Program-made: the position numbers and the translations under genes
Shown: piece after piece, positions 33,897 through 42,815 of the stretch
Layout: each line of letters opens with the position of its first letter
Numbering within the stretch: the first letter of the stretch is position 1
NCBI RefSeq assembly: GCF_021653995.1
Contig: NZ_JAJJOZ010000005.1
Location: 242,250 to 306,249, forward strand
DNA length: 64,000 nt
Direction: 5' to 3'
Origin: Allopusillimonas lactea
Lineage (GTDB): Bacteria; Pseudomonadota; Gammaproteobacteria; Burkholderiales; Burkholderiaceae_B
Notes under the pieces: model-generated
Database searches by the model: none
Seen by the model: only the letters and a program-made list of their open reading frames with translations
Told to the model about the DNA's origin: nothing

Positions 33897-35117
33897 TCAG
33901 ACGATGCCGGCCTGTTGAAGTTTTTCAAGTTCATCGTCGCTCAATCCGAGGCGCGCCAGGACCTGGTGGGTATGCTGCCCGAGCACGGGCGGCGGTTCGG
34001 TCAGCTTCAGCGGTGTTTCGGAAAAGCGTATCGGGCTGTTGATGAGTGGGACTTGCCCATACAGGGGATGGGCAAGATCCAGGCGCATGCCCCGTTCCAC
34101 GACATGAGGATCGTTGAATACGCGGTCTATCGTATTGATCGGCCCGCAAGGCACCTGCGCCTCTTCCAGAAGCGCCACCCAGTCTTCGACGCTGCGCGTG
34201 CGCGTGATGGCCTCCAGCCGCTCGTTCATCGCAGCGCGGTTGGCGACCCGGTCGCGGATCGTCTTGAATCTGGGGTCGCTAGCGAAATCGGGATCGCCAA
34301 CCGCATTGCAGAAGCGTTGAAACTGCGTATCGTTGCCGACCGTCAGGATGATGTGGCCGTCCAGCGCCGGGTACACCTGATAGGGGGCGATGTTGGGATG
34401 GCCGGTGCCCATGCGGACCGGAGCAACGCCGCTGGTGAGGTAATTCATTCCCTGGTTGACCAGCGAGCCGACCATGCAGTCGAGCAGGCTGATGTCGATA
34501 TGCTGGCCGCCGCCGCCTTGATCGCGGTGGCGCAGTGCCGCCAGAATCGCCACGGTCGCGTACATGCCCGTCAGGATGTCGGCCACGGCCACGCCCACGC
34601 GCTGAGGGCCGCCGCCGGGCAGGTCGTCCCGTTCGCCCGTGACGCTCATGAGGCCGGCCATTCCCTGGATCAGGAAGTCATAGCCCGCCCGGTCTTTGTA
34701 CGGCCCTGTCTGTCCGAAGCCGGTGACCGAGCAGTACACCAGCCCGGGATTGAGCTCGCGCAAGGAGTTGTAGTCCAGGCCATATTTCTTCAGCGCCCCG
34801 ACCTTGTAGTTCTCGACCAGTACGTCGGCGTCGGCAACAAGGGCGCGCACGAGCGCCTGGCCTTCTGGCTTGCTGAAGTCGATGGTGACGGACTGCTTGC
34901 CGCGGTTGCAACACATGAAATAAGCGGCATCGCCCGGCTCGTCCGTTTCGGCGGCATGCAGGAATGGCGGGCCCATGTGCCGGGTGTCGTCTCCGCTGCC
35001 GGGTCGTTCGACCTTGATGACCTCCGCGCCCAGGTCGGCGAGGTTTTGAGTCGCCCAGGGACCCGCGAGAATGCGTGATAAATCCAGAACCCGTATGTTG
35101 GACAGCGTTTTTGCCAT
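33897..35117 (-). CDS. CaiB/BaiF (class III) CoA-transferase
   Basis: This 406-residue protein is a second family III CoA-transferase. It has IRVLDLSRILAGPWATQ at the CoA site, PGSGDDTRHMGPP, and the catalytic-Asp segment GYDFLIQGMAGLMS, which matches formyl-CoA transferase-type enzymes well. It would activate a carboxylic acid by CoA transfer for the two crotonases and the MaoC protein downstream. A promoter with TTGACA and a 17-bp spacer lies just upstream. Confidence 0.94.
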   Translation of the reverse strand: MAKTLSNIRVLDLSRILAGPWATQNLADLGAEVIKVERPGSGDDTRHMGPPFLHAAETDEPGDAAYFMCCNRGKQSVTIDFSKPEGQALVRALVADADVLVENYKVGALKKYGLDYNSLRELNPGLVYCSVTGFGQTGPYKDRAGYDFLIQGMAGLMSVTGERDDLPGGGPQRVGVAVADILTGMYATVAILAALRHRDQGGGGQHIDISLLDCMVGSLVNQGMNYLTSGVAPVRMGTGHPNIAPYQVYPALDGHIILTVGNDTQFQRFCNAVGDPDFASDPRFKTIRDRVANRAAMNERLEAITRTRSVEDWVALLEEAQVPCGPINTIDRVFNDPHVVERGMRLDLAHPLYGQVPLINSPIRFSETPLKLTEPPPVLGQHTHQVLARLGLSDDELEKLQQAGIV

Positions 35118-35154
35118 GGCGAATGCGTAGATGGAATGTGATCGACAAGAACAG

Positions 35155-35183
35155 ACGATATCTTGAATGTTCTGTTATGTCAA
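35155..35183 (-). promoter_or_regulatory. Sigma-70-type promoter for the CoA-transferase operon
   Basis: On the minus strand TTGACA (35183-35178) is followed after 17 bp by TATCGT (35160-35155), 38 bp upstream of the CoA-transferase start. The -35 is perfect and the -10 matches 4/6. Confidence 0.6.
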
Positions 35184-35607
35184 TTTAAATTTCGTTATCT
35201 AATGAGTAGAAATGAGGGATTGATTTTTAAAACCAGAATCAATCGAATGCATAAGAACGTTATAGGGAAGATGGCGCTGTATGCTTGGGCGGGAAATTGT
35301 CGTTTCTCAAGCAGAAATTTATTCAAATTCTATTTTTATATTAGTCATTTCATTTTATAGATAGAAGTATGATTTCAAATGAAGCTTCCTTCGCAACGGC
35401 CGGCGTGCATGCGTTGAGCATCTGTCTACCGGCCTGCGGCGGACAGGCGCGTCCGCAGCAGGCAAAACTTGAATGGCTGTAGAATAAAACGAAATCAAAA
35501 AAATCTAAATGGAATGATTAGGGCGGTTGTGCAGCGATCTTAGCATCTATTGCTATAGGGTACATTATGGAGTGCTATGGCGTTATGGGTTTATAATGAA
35601 ATTGATG

Positions 35608-35636
35608 TTGACATATCGAAATTCATTCCTTACCAT
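35608..35636 (+). promoter_or_regulatory. Sigma-70-type promoter for the MaoC operon
   Basis: TTGACA (35608-35613), 17-bp spacer, TACCAT (35631-35636), 59 bp before the MaoC start codon. The -35 is perfect, the -10 matches 4/6. Confidence 0.6.
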
Positions 35637-35694
35637 TTCAACTCATATGACTTGCTCGTCCCAGGTGGACGGCCTTCCAACTTGAGAATTCGCC

Positions 35695-36150
35695 ATGATG
35701 AATCTGCCGTACGGTGAACTCGTGATCGGTCAGCGCGCCCGGTCTCGGGGGCGCACGATCACTGAAACAGACGTTGTCAACTTTTGCATGCTGACCGGCA
35801 ATTGGCTCGAAATCCACGCCAATGCGGAATTCAGCTCCAAATCGATGTACAGGCAGCGGGTCGTGCAGGGCGGCTTGGTCTTCGTCATCAGCAACGCCTT
35901 GCTCGGCTTCGACTCAGAAGTGGTGGAAGCCTTCTATGGCGTCGACAAGCTGCGGTTCCTGAAGCCGACCTTCATCGGTGACACCTTGTATGCCGAAAGC
36001 GAAGTGATCGCGCTTCGCGACAAGGGGGAAAACCACGGGGTCGCCACGGCGTTGTTGACGGCGGTAAATCAGCGGCATGAACGGGTAATGAGCTGTGAAT
36101 TCAGTCTGTTGCTTCGCCGCGAGCGCCTGATCGTATCCCCGCAAGAATAG
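35695..36150 (+). CDS. MaoC family dehydratase
   Basis: This 151-residue hotdog protein has the MaoC hydratase-2 layout: GRTITETDVVNFCMLTG, then NWLEIHANAEF with the catalytic-type His, and LKPTFIGDTLYAESEVIA. It is expected to hydrate a 2-enoyl-CoA to the R-hydroxy form. Two ATGs are adjacent at 35695 and 35698. It is the first gene of a plus-strand operon that continues with acyl-CoA dehydrogenase, MmgE/PrpD, Bug, hydrolase, crotonase and a second dehydrogenase. Confidence 0.9.
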   Translation: MMNLPYGELVIGQRARSRGRTITETDVVNFCMLTGNWLEIHANAEFSSKSMYRQRVVQGGLVFVISNALLGFDSEVVEAFYGVDKLRFLKPTFIGDTLYAESEVIALRDKGENHGVATALLTAVNQRHERVMSCEFSLLLRRERLIVSPQE

Positions 36151-36203
36151 ACATCGTCGCCTTCTGTGGGCGAAGTAAGGAAATTTTGATTCACGGAGCC
36201 TTT

Positions 36204-37343
36204 ATGAATTTCTTGACAGAAGAACAAACGCTTTGGCATGAAACCGTTGCGCGGGTGATGGAGAAGGAAGTAACGCGCGAGTACGTGCGCCAGTGCGATA
36301 TCGACCGCCAGTATCCTTACGAGGCCTACGAAAAGATTGCCCGCATGGGATGGCTGCGCTTGCTTATTCCAGAAGAGCAGGGCGGCGACGGCGGCACCAT
36401 TTTCGATTACGCGCTCATGTGCGAAGGGCTGGCTCGCTATGGCTTCGATTTCGCGACCGCATTCATGGTTTCCACCTTTACTGCCATGAACATCGTCAAG
36501 TACGGCACGCCCGAACAGCGTGAAAAATACCTGGTGCCGTTCATGAAGGGCGAAGTCCGCTTCTCCATTTCCATTTCGGAGCCTTCGGCGGGGTCGGACG
36601 CAGCGAACACCAAGACGCGGGCCGAGGCCGATGGCGACCATTGGACGATACGCGGGCAAAAGCTGTGGTGCTCCGGCGCCGCGGCGAAAGATGCCGTCAT
36701 CGCCATGCTGGTCAGGACCGATAAAGAGGCAACGAAGCATCGTGGACTGAGCGTGCTGCTGGTGCCCAACGACACACCGGGCGTCGACATCCGCAAGCTG
36801 CCAACCATGGCAAGGCGGGCGACCGGCACGACGGAAATCTTCCTCGATGGCGCCAAGGTGCCGGCCGGCAATATGCTCGGTGCGCCAGGCATGGGCTGGA
36901 GCATCATCACGGATCACCTCGAGCTCGAGCGTATCGCCGTTGCGGCCGCCTACGTCGGCAATGCACAGCAAGCCGTCACCGATGCTTTGCGCTACGCCCA
37001 CGAGCGCGTCCAGTTCGATAAGTCGATTTTCGAGTTTCAGGTGCTGCGCCACATGCTCGCCGATATGCAAACCAGCGTCGATGCGGCGCGCCTCCTGGTG
37101 TATCGGGCAGCCGATATGGCCACGCGCGGCGAGGCCTGCAGCCGCGAAGTCAGCATGGCCAAGTTGTTCGCGTCCGAAACGCTGCAGACCGTGACGCGTA
37201 ACGGCATGCAGATTCTCGGCGGCCATAGCATGCTGCCCGAAGCCGACATGGAGCGCTACTTCCGCGAAGGAATGCAATCCACCATAGGCGGAGGTACCTC
37301 GCAGATACAACGGACGATCATCGCCAAATCCCTGCGTCTTTAA
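36204..37343 (+). CDS. Acyl-CoA dehydrogenase
   Basis: This 379-residue FAD protein has the normal length and fold: FSISISEPSAGSDAANTK at the FAD site, RGQKLWCSGA, and the C-terminal YFREGMQSTIGGGTSQIQR. The position that carries the catalytic Glu in medium-chain enzymes (YEGT) is Gly here, so the base must lie elsewhere, as in isovaleryl- and long-chain types. This suggests a branched or otherwise unusual acyl-CoA. ATG at 36204 has GGAG upstream. It follows the MaoC gene by 53 bp. Confidence 0.92.
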   Translation: MNFLTEEQTLWHETVARVMEKEVTREYVRQCDIDRQYPYEAYEKIARMGWLRLLIPEEQGGDGGTIFDYALMCEGLARYGFDFATAFMVSTFTAMNIVKYGTPEQREKYLVPFMKGEVRFSISISEPSAGSDAANTKTRAEADGDHWTIRGQKLWCSGAAAKDAVIAMLVRTDKEATKHRGLSVLLVPNDTPGVDIRKLPTMARRATGTTEIFLDGAKVPAGNMLGAPGMGWSIITDHLELERIAVAAAYVGNAQQAVTDALRYAHERVQFDKSIFEFQVLRHMLADMQTSVDAARLLVYRAADMATRGEACSREVSMAKLFASETLQTVTRNGMQILGGHSMLPEADMERYFREGMQSTIGGGTSQIQRTIIAKSLRL

Positions 37344-37383
37344 ACCGCTATCCCCGCTTAACGCACCGCCCACAGGAGGTCTC

Positions 37384-38787
37384 ATGACAACTTCGTCCGT
37401 TCCCGAATGCGATCTGACCGCGAGCCTCGCGGATCAGATCGTCGAAATCGTAAACCGGGGCTTGGCCGACCCGGACATCGAGCAAGTCAGACGGCTCATG
37501 CTGGACTCGCTTGGCGTGACGCTGCGCGGAGCCGCCCTGCCATGGGCCCGCGATATCGCGAAATGGTCCCAGCGTTTTTTCGGCACGGGCACCGCTCCGG
37601 TCATCGGGACCGACGCTTCGGCGGCCGCATCGGTCGCTGCGCTGGTTCACGGCACCGCGGCGCACGGCTACGAGCTCGACGACACGCACGATGAAACAAT
37701 GAGCCATCCCGCATGTACCGTGCTTCCCGCGGCGCTTGCAGTCGCGGCTGAAACGGGAGCATCTCAGCGCCACCTGTTCGTCGCCATCGCAGCCGGCTAC
37801 GAAGCCATGGCGCGCGTCGGCATCATGGCGCACGGGCTGCATGTGATCGAAGGCGGCTTTCATCCCACGCCGATCTTCGGCTCGTTCGGCGCCGCGACGG
37901 CTTGCGTGGTGCTGCTGCATGGCGAAGGCCGCCCGATCGATGCGGATCGGCTCATCACCGCTTGGGGGCACGCATTGTCCCAGACGAGCGGAACCATGCA
38001 GTTCTCCGTGGATCCCACCGGCGGCGCCGTGAAGCGGCTGCATGCCGGGTACGCGGCGCGTAACGGCGTGATCGCCGCCGAATTGGCCATGGAGTCCGGA
38101 ATCGGCACGCCGCGGCGCTCGCTGGACGGACGCTATGGCCTTGCCAAGATGTTCGGCGGTGAAATCCATGCGGCGGCGGTGTCGCGTGCGGCGCAGGATC
38201 CCTTACAAATACACTGCATCAGTCTCAAGCCTTATTCCTGCTGCCGGATCTTCCATTCCACCATAGACGCCCTGGGCGAGGTAACCGAAAAGTACAGTAC
38301 ATCGGTGGAGCAGATTCGCCGCATCGTTGTGCGCGGCCCGCAATTGATCGAGGATCAGCACATGATGCGCCGGCCCCGCTCCGTCATGGCGGCCCAATAC
38401 AGCTGCCCCTATCTGATCGGCGCGTCGCTGGCTTACGGCCCCTCGCGCTACGACGCATACAGTGAAGCGCATCTCGACGATCCGCGCATACTCGAAATCG
38501 CCGATCTCGTGCATTTCGAGTATGACGCCGAGCTGGAAGCCATGTATCCGAAGCAGTTCCCCACAGCGGTCACCATCACGTTCGCCGACGGCTCGATCAA
38601 AACTTCATTGGTGAAAGACAGTTTTGGTACGCCGGCCAAACCCATGACGGCCGACCAGATCGCCGAAAAAGCCCGGAATCTGCTTATGGAAATCGAGTCG
38701 AAGGTCGATGTGGACGCATGCAGAAGAAAGATCTGGAACGACGGCACCGATGCTCGCACGCTCGCGGCCATCATGGCGGGAAGATGA
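37384..38787 (+). CDS. MmgE/PrpD family protein
   Basis: This 467-residue protein belongs to the MmgE/PrpD fold, whose characterised members are 2-methylcitrate dehydratase and cis-aconitate decarboxylase. The N-terminal helical domain carries HGTAAHGYELDDTHDETMSHP, the family's conserved His/Asp-rich active-site segment. The C-terminal lid domain has KPYSCCRIFHSTIDAL. A strong ribosome-binding site (AGGAGG) precedes the ATG. In an acyl-CoA operon it likely dehydrates or isomerises a carboxylated intermediate, but the substrate is unknown. Confidence 0.9.
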   Translation: MTTSSVPECDLTASLADQIVEIVNRGLADPDIEQVRRLMLDSLGVTLRGAALPWARDIAKWSQRFFGTGTAPVIGTDASAAASVAALVHGTAAHGYELDDTHDETMSHPACTVLPAALAVAAETGASQRHLFVAIAAGYEAMARVGIMAHGLHVIEGGFHPTPIFGSFGAATACVVLLHGEGRPIDADRLITAWGHALSQTSGTMQFSVDPTGGAVKRLHAGYAARNGVIAAELAMESGIGTPRRSLDGRYGLAKMFGGEIHAAAVSRAAQDPLQIHCISLKPYSCCRIFHSTIDALGEVTEKYSTSVEQIRRIVVRGPQLIEDQHMMRRPRSVMAAQYSCPYLIGASLAYGPSRYDAYSEAHLDDPRILEIADLVHFEYDAELEAMYPKQFPTAVTITFADGSIKTSLVKDSFGTPAKPMTADQIAEKARNLLMEIESKVDVDACRRKIWNDGTDARTLAAIMAGR

Positions 38788-38853
38788 CGCCATGCTGAAG
38801 CAAGCGCAGTAATTACACAGTCATATGACGATACCTCGAAGGAGACACGCAAC

Positions 38854-39837
38854 ATGAACACGAACCGCAGAAGTTTTCTAGCCGCCAGCGCAGCGCTACT
38901 CGGCTCCACGTTGCTTGGTACGCAGGCCCATGCTCAATCGAGCGGCTATCCCAACAAACCCATAACCATCGTTGTGCCCTTCGGTGCGGGCACCACCACC
39001 GATCAAGTTGCGCGCTTCCTCAGTCCCTACTTGTCCACCGAACTCAAACAGCCGGTGGTCATTGACAATAAGGCCGGGGCCAGCGGTTCGATCGGCATGC
39101 AGTTCGCGGCACGGCAGCCCGCTGACGGATATACGTTCGTGCTTGGCACGAATACCACGCATGCGGCCAACGTCAGCCTGTTCAAGCAACTGCCGTACGA
39201 TCCGGTCAAGGATTTCACGCCGATCAGCAATCTGATCATTGGCGGGGTCGTTCTGGTGGTAAGGGCGGACCACCCCGCAAAGAACGTCCAGGAACTCGTT
39301 GCCATGATGAAGAAGAAACCGGGCGGCATGACGTTCGGTGCCGGTAACTCCTCTTCGCGCGCAGGTGGCGAGGTCATGCGCGAACTCGCGGGCGTCGACA
39401 TCCTGCATGTTCCCTACAAGACGCTTCCTGTCGCGCTCACCGACCTGATCGGTGGTCAGATCGACATGGTATTCGGCGATGCCCCCGCCGTCATGCCCTT
39501 GGTGGAAAGCGGCAAATTGAAAGCGCTCGGTGTGTCCACGGGCAAACGTATCGCGAAGTACGCCGACATCCCAACGATCGCGGAGCAGGGAGTGAAAGGG
39601 TATGAAGTCACGGGTTGGATCGCTGCTTTCGGCCTTAATGGCACGCCTCCGGAAATCATAAGCCGCCTCAATGAGATCATCGTTCGCGCCATGAAGTCGG
39701 ACGAGGCGGAAAAGCAGTTCGGTTCCCAGGGGTGGACCCCGGTTGCCGGCTCGCCGGAAGACCTCGCGAAATTCCAGGCGATCGAGATCGATCGGTGGGC
39801 GCGTCTGGTCAAGGCGGCCGGCATCCAGCCCACCTAA
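38854..39837 (+). CDS. TctC/Bug-family solute-binding protein
   Basis: This 327-residue periplasmic protein has a twin-arginine-like signal (NRRSFLAASAALLGS, cleavage after TQAHA) and Bug motifs NKPITIVVPFGAGTTTDQV, NKAGASG and HVPYKTLPVALTDLIGG. GAAGGAG precedes the ATG. It lies in the middle of the plus-strand operon, 66 bp after MmgE/PrpD, so its ligand is probably the acid degraded by the operon. Confidence 0.93.
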   Translation: MNTNRRSFLAASAALLGSTLLGTQAHAQSSGYPNKPITIVVPFGAGTTTDQVARFLSPYLSTELKQPVVIDNKAGASGSIGMQFAARQPADGYTFVLGTNTTHAANVSLFKQLPYDPVKDFTPISNLIIGGVVLVVRADHPAKNVQELVAMMKKKPGGMTFGAGNSSSRAGGEVMRELAGVDILHVPYKTLPVALTDLIGGQIDMVFGDAPAVMPLVESGKLKALGVSTGKRIAKYADIPTIAEQGVKGYEVTGWIAAFGLNGTPPEIISRLNEIIVRAMKSDEAEKQFGSQGWTPVAGSPEDLAKFQAIEIDRWARLVKAAGIQPT

Positions 39838-39857
39838 ACGACACGCAGGAGGCAGAA

Positions 39858-40775
39858 GTGGCAGAAGGACACGGCAATATGGTGCAGCTATCGATTCCGG
39901 AATGGGCCCAGACGGCTCTCGCGATGCCCAATGAATCCCGGTATGTTGATGTCGACGGCTGCCGTGTTCATTACCTGAGTTGGGGCGATCCCGGTCTGCC
40001 CCCCTTGATGCTGGTGCATGGCAATGCCGCTCATGCCGAATGGTGGCGCTTCATCGCGCCGCTGTTGGCCGATCAGTACTACGTGCTGGCCATCGACCTG
40101 GGCGGCATGGGCGACAGTAGCCATTGCGGCCGCTACGAGCGGGAACGCTATGCTGAACAAGTCATGGCGGTGCTGGATTCCGCTGCGCCGGGACGCCCGG
40201 CATTCATCGTCGGGCACAGCTTGGGAGGCTTCGTCACCATCATGGCGGGCGCCGCGCACGGCGACCGCCTTGCCGGCATCATCGTCATTGATTCCCCGAT
40301 CGAGCCGCCTGAAAAGCATAGCCCCCCGTATTCGGTTCAGGTCAAGACGCCGGGCGATATCTATGCGGACCGGGCCGAGGCCTTGCGACGGTTTCGCCTG
40401 ATCCCCCAGCAGCGGGTCGGGTGCCAGTTCTATCTGGACCATATCGCCTTTCATTCCGTCGTCGAAACGACGGGCGGGTGGCGATGGAAATTCGACCCGG
40501 CCGCCGTCGGGTATCCGCGGCCCACGGAGTTCACCCAGGCGCTGCTCGATATGCGCTGCAATGTTGCGTTGTTCGTCGGCGAGCATAGCGAGCGGGTCGA
40601 TGGCGAGACTCGGGCCTACATGCGCAGCCGCTTTGGCAGGCTTATGCCTGTCATAGAGCTGGCCAACTGCCGTCATCACGTCATGCTCGACGAGCCTTTG
40701 GCCCTGGCCGCTGCCCTGCGTACCCAGTTGGCCAATTGGTCTCTTGAAGAAAATGGCTCCGGGAACGACGCATGA
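39858..40775 (+). CDS. Alpha/beta hydrolase
   Basis: This 305-residue protein has the alpha/beta-hydrolase fold: oxyanion HGN at 54-56, nucleophile S121 in GHSLGG, and a late His in CRHHVM. I chose GTG at 39858 because AGGAGG lies five bases upstream; the ATG at 39879 is an alternative. It may hydrolyse an ester, thioester or C-C bond of a pathway intermediate. The stop overlaps the start of the next crotonase gene as ATGA. Confidence 0.88.
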   Translation: MAEGHGNMVQLSIPEWAQTALAMPNESRYVDVDGCRVHYLSWGDPGLPPLMLVHGNAAHAEWWRFIAPLLADQYYVLAIDLGGMGDSSHCGRYERERYAEQVMAVLDSAAPGRPAFIVGHSLGGFVTIMAGAAHGDRLAGIIVIDSPIEPPEKHSPPYSVQVKTPGDIYADRAEALRRFRLIPQQRVGCQFYLDHIAFHSVVETTGGWRWKFDPAAVGYPRPTEFTQALLDMRCNVALFVGEHSERVDGETRAYMRSRFGRLMPVIELANCRHHVMLDEPLALAAALRTQLANWSLEENGSGNDA

Positions 40776-41572
40776 CGGATTCCATGATTGAATATTCCCT
40801 GGCACAAGGGGTTGGCCATATCAGGCTCAACCGCCCGGCAAAGCGGAATGCCTTGAGCCTGGATATGCGGACCGCGCTATGGGAGGCAATAGCGCGGGCC
40901 GGCAAGGACGACGAGGTCCGTGTCGTATTGCTGTCGGGCGCGGGAGAACATTTTTGCGCGGGGGGCGATATCGGCGAGATGCGTCCCGGCGAACTGGATG
41001 CCGAGGCGGGCCGTGACCGCATTGCCCCTGTGAGCAAGGGGGCTCAAAGCCTGTTGGAAACGACGAAGCCCGTCGTGGTGGCGGTCGACGGATGCGCCTA
41101 TGGCGCCGGATGCAGCCTGGCGCTGGCGGCCGATTTCGTCGTCGCTACGGAGCGCGCGCGTTTCTGCATGTCCTTCCTCCGCCTGGGGTTGATCCCGGAC
41201 GCATGTGGTTTGTTTACCTTGCCACGAGTGGTGGGATGGCTCCGTGCCAAGGACATGTTGTATTCGACCCGGGCTGTCGGTGGCAGCGAAGCGCTGGAAT
41301 ACGGAATGGTCAACGAACTGGCGGCGCCCGAGGCGCTGCAGGCGCGTGCCCGGGAAATTGCCTTGGCCATGACGAACTTGCCGCGAACGGCTTTTGCCCT
41401 GATGAAGACCGCCATGCTGCGGTCCATGTCATCGGACCTGGGAGCCATGGCCGATACCGAGATGGCGGGCCAGGCCATAGCGTACTCGACGGCCTACCAC
41501 GAAGACGCCGTCAAGCGCCTGCGGTCGGGGTCCCCGTCTCTTTACTCATGGCCGGTGAAGAACGCCGGCTGA
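40772..41572 (+). CDS. Enoyl-CoA hydratase/isomerase
   Basis: This 266-residue crotonase has IRLNRPAKRNALSLDM, GAGEHFCAGGDIGEM and AVDGCAYGAGCSLALAADF. The segment RLGLIPDACGLFTLPR, with Asp instead of the usual second Glu, resembles PaaG-type isomerases. Translation is coupled to the hydrolase through a 4-bp overlap. It probably processes the enoyl-CoA made by one of the two acyl-CoA dehydrogenases in the operon. Confidence 0.92.
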   Translation: MTDSMIEYSLAQGVGHIRLNRPAKRNALSLDMRTALWEAIARAGKDDEVRVVLLSGAGEHFCAGGDIGEMRPGELDAEAGRDRIAPVSKGAQSLLETTKPVVVAVDGCAYGAGCSLALAADFVVATERARFCMSFLRLGLIPDACGLFTLPRVVGWLRAKDMLYSTRAVGGSEALEYGMVNELAAPEALQARAREIALAMTNLPRTAFALMKTAMLRSMSSDLGAMADTEMAGQAIAYSTAYHEDAVKRLRSGSPSLYSWPVKNAG

Positions 41573-41644
41573 TTCACCCATCGGACCACGCCCAGCCGGG
41601 CGCTTGTTGGCAAGCGCCGCGCATGGACATGAAACAGGAAAAAC

Positions 41645-42811
41645 ATGGACTTTCAACTCAGTTCACAACAGCAGCAACTGCGGGCCGCCATAGTGGATCT
41701 GTGCCGGCGCTTCGATGACCAGTACTGGTTGGACAAGGATCGCGATGGGGGCTTCCCCGAGGAGTTCTATCGTGCAGTCGCCGATGCCGGCTGGCTGGGC
41801 ATTGCAATGCCCGAGGCCTATGGCGGGGCCGGGCTGGGCATCCTGGATGCGGCGCTGATGATGCAGGCGATTGCGGAGTCGGGCGGCGGCATGTCGGCGG
41901 CATCTTCGGTGCACATGAATATCTTCGGCCTGAACCCGGTGGTGGTGTTCGGCACGGAAGAGCAGAAAGCCCGTGCGTTGCCGCCCCTGATCAGGGGTGA
42001 GTCCAAGGCTTGTTTTGCCGTAACGGAGCCCGATGCGGGCTTGAACACCACCAAGCTGACCACGCGCGCGGTCCGCAATGGCGATCACTATCTGGTCACC
42101 GGCCGGAAAGTATGGATTTCCACCGCGCAGGTGGCGGACCACATGCTGCTTCTTGCGCGGACCACTCCTATAGAAGACGTGCAATCTCCGACCAAGGGCT
42201 TGAGCCTGTTCTATACGCGCCTGGACCGGAGCCATGTAGAGGTGCGAGAAATTGAGAAAATGGGCCGCAAGGCGGTCGACTCCAACGAGCTCTTCATCGA
42301 CGCATTGCCGGTGCCGGTCGAGGACCGCATCGGTGAGGAAGGTGAGGGCTTTCGTTATATCTTGCACGGCATGAACCCCGAACGGATCCTGGTTGCAGCC
42401 GAGGCGGTGGGCATCGGGCGGCTTGCCTTGGCACGCGCGGCCGACTACGCGCGTGAGCGGGTCGTGTTCGGCAGGCCTATCGGTCAAAACCAGGGAATAC
42501 AGCATCCGCTCGCACAATGCTGGGCGGAACTCGAGGCCGCGGAGTTGATGACGCAGCGTGCCGCCAGCCTGTATGACAGTGGATTGCCTTGCGGCCCCCA
42601 GGCCAACGCGGCCAAATATCTGGCGGCGGAGGCCGCCGTCAGGTCATCCGAGACGGCGATCCTGACGCATGGTGGATTCGGATACGCCAAGGAATATCAT
42701 GTCGAGCGATATCTGAGAGAAGCCATGATCATGCGCATAGCGCCGGTCAGCCCGCATCTGATTCTGTGCAATATCGCGGAGAAGGTGCTGGGCCTGCCGA
42801 AATCGTACTAG
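41645..42811 (+). CDS. Acyl-CoA dehydrogenase
   Basis: This 388-residue FAD enzyme has ACFAVTEPDAGLNTTKLT and TGRKVWISTAQVADHML at the FAD and substrate sites and ARERVVFGRPIGQNQGIQHPL in the C-terminal helical domain. The usual C-terminal EGT/GGT motif is absent (YLREAMIMRIAPVSPHL instead), so it is a divergent subgroup, and the catalytic base cannot be assigned. It ends the plus-strand operon and nearly abuts the convergent SDR gene (4 bp). Confidence 0.91.
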   Translation: MDFQLSSQQQQLRAAIVDLCRRFDDQYWLDKDRDGGFPEEFYRAVADAGWLGIAMPEAYGGAGLGILDAALMMQAIAESGGGMSAASSVHMNIFGLNPVVVFGTEEQKARALPPLIRGESKACFAVTEPDAGLNTTKLTTRAVRNGDHYLVTGRKVWISTAQVADHMLLLARTTPIEDVQSPTKGLSLFYTRLDRSHVEVREIEKMGRKAVDSNELFIDALPVPVEDRIGEEGEGFRYILHGMNPERILVAAEAVGIGRLALARAADYARERVVFGRPIGQNQGIQHPLAQCWAELEAAELMTQRAASLYDSGLPCGPQANAAKYLAAEAAVRSSETAILTHGGFGYAKEYHVERYLREAMIMRIAPVSPHLILCNIAEKVLGLPKSY

Positions 42812-42815
42812 GTCA

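Larger units (their letters stand above)
35118..35694. other. 577-bp AT-rich divergent promoter region
   Basis: This gap between two divergent catabolic operons is much richer in A and T than its flanks. It holds a promoter on each side (35155-35183 minus, 35608-35636 plus). No convincing gene is present; a possible 65-codon frame at 35163 lacks a ribosome-binding site and coding character. Confidence 0.65.

Noticed and set aside
35163..35360. A 65-codon frame in the AT-rich gap
   Set aside because: No ribosome-binding site, it overlaps a good divergent promoter, and its composition is that of the AT-rich intergenic DNA.
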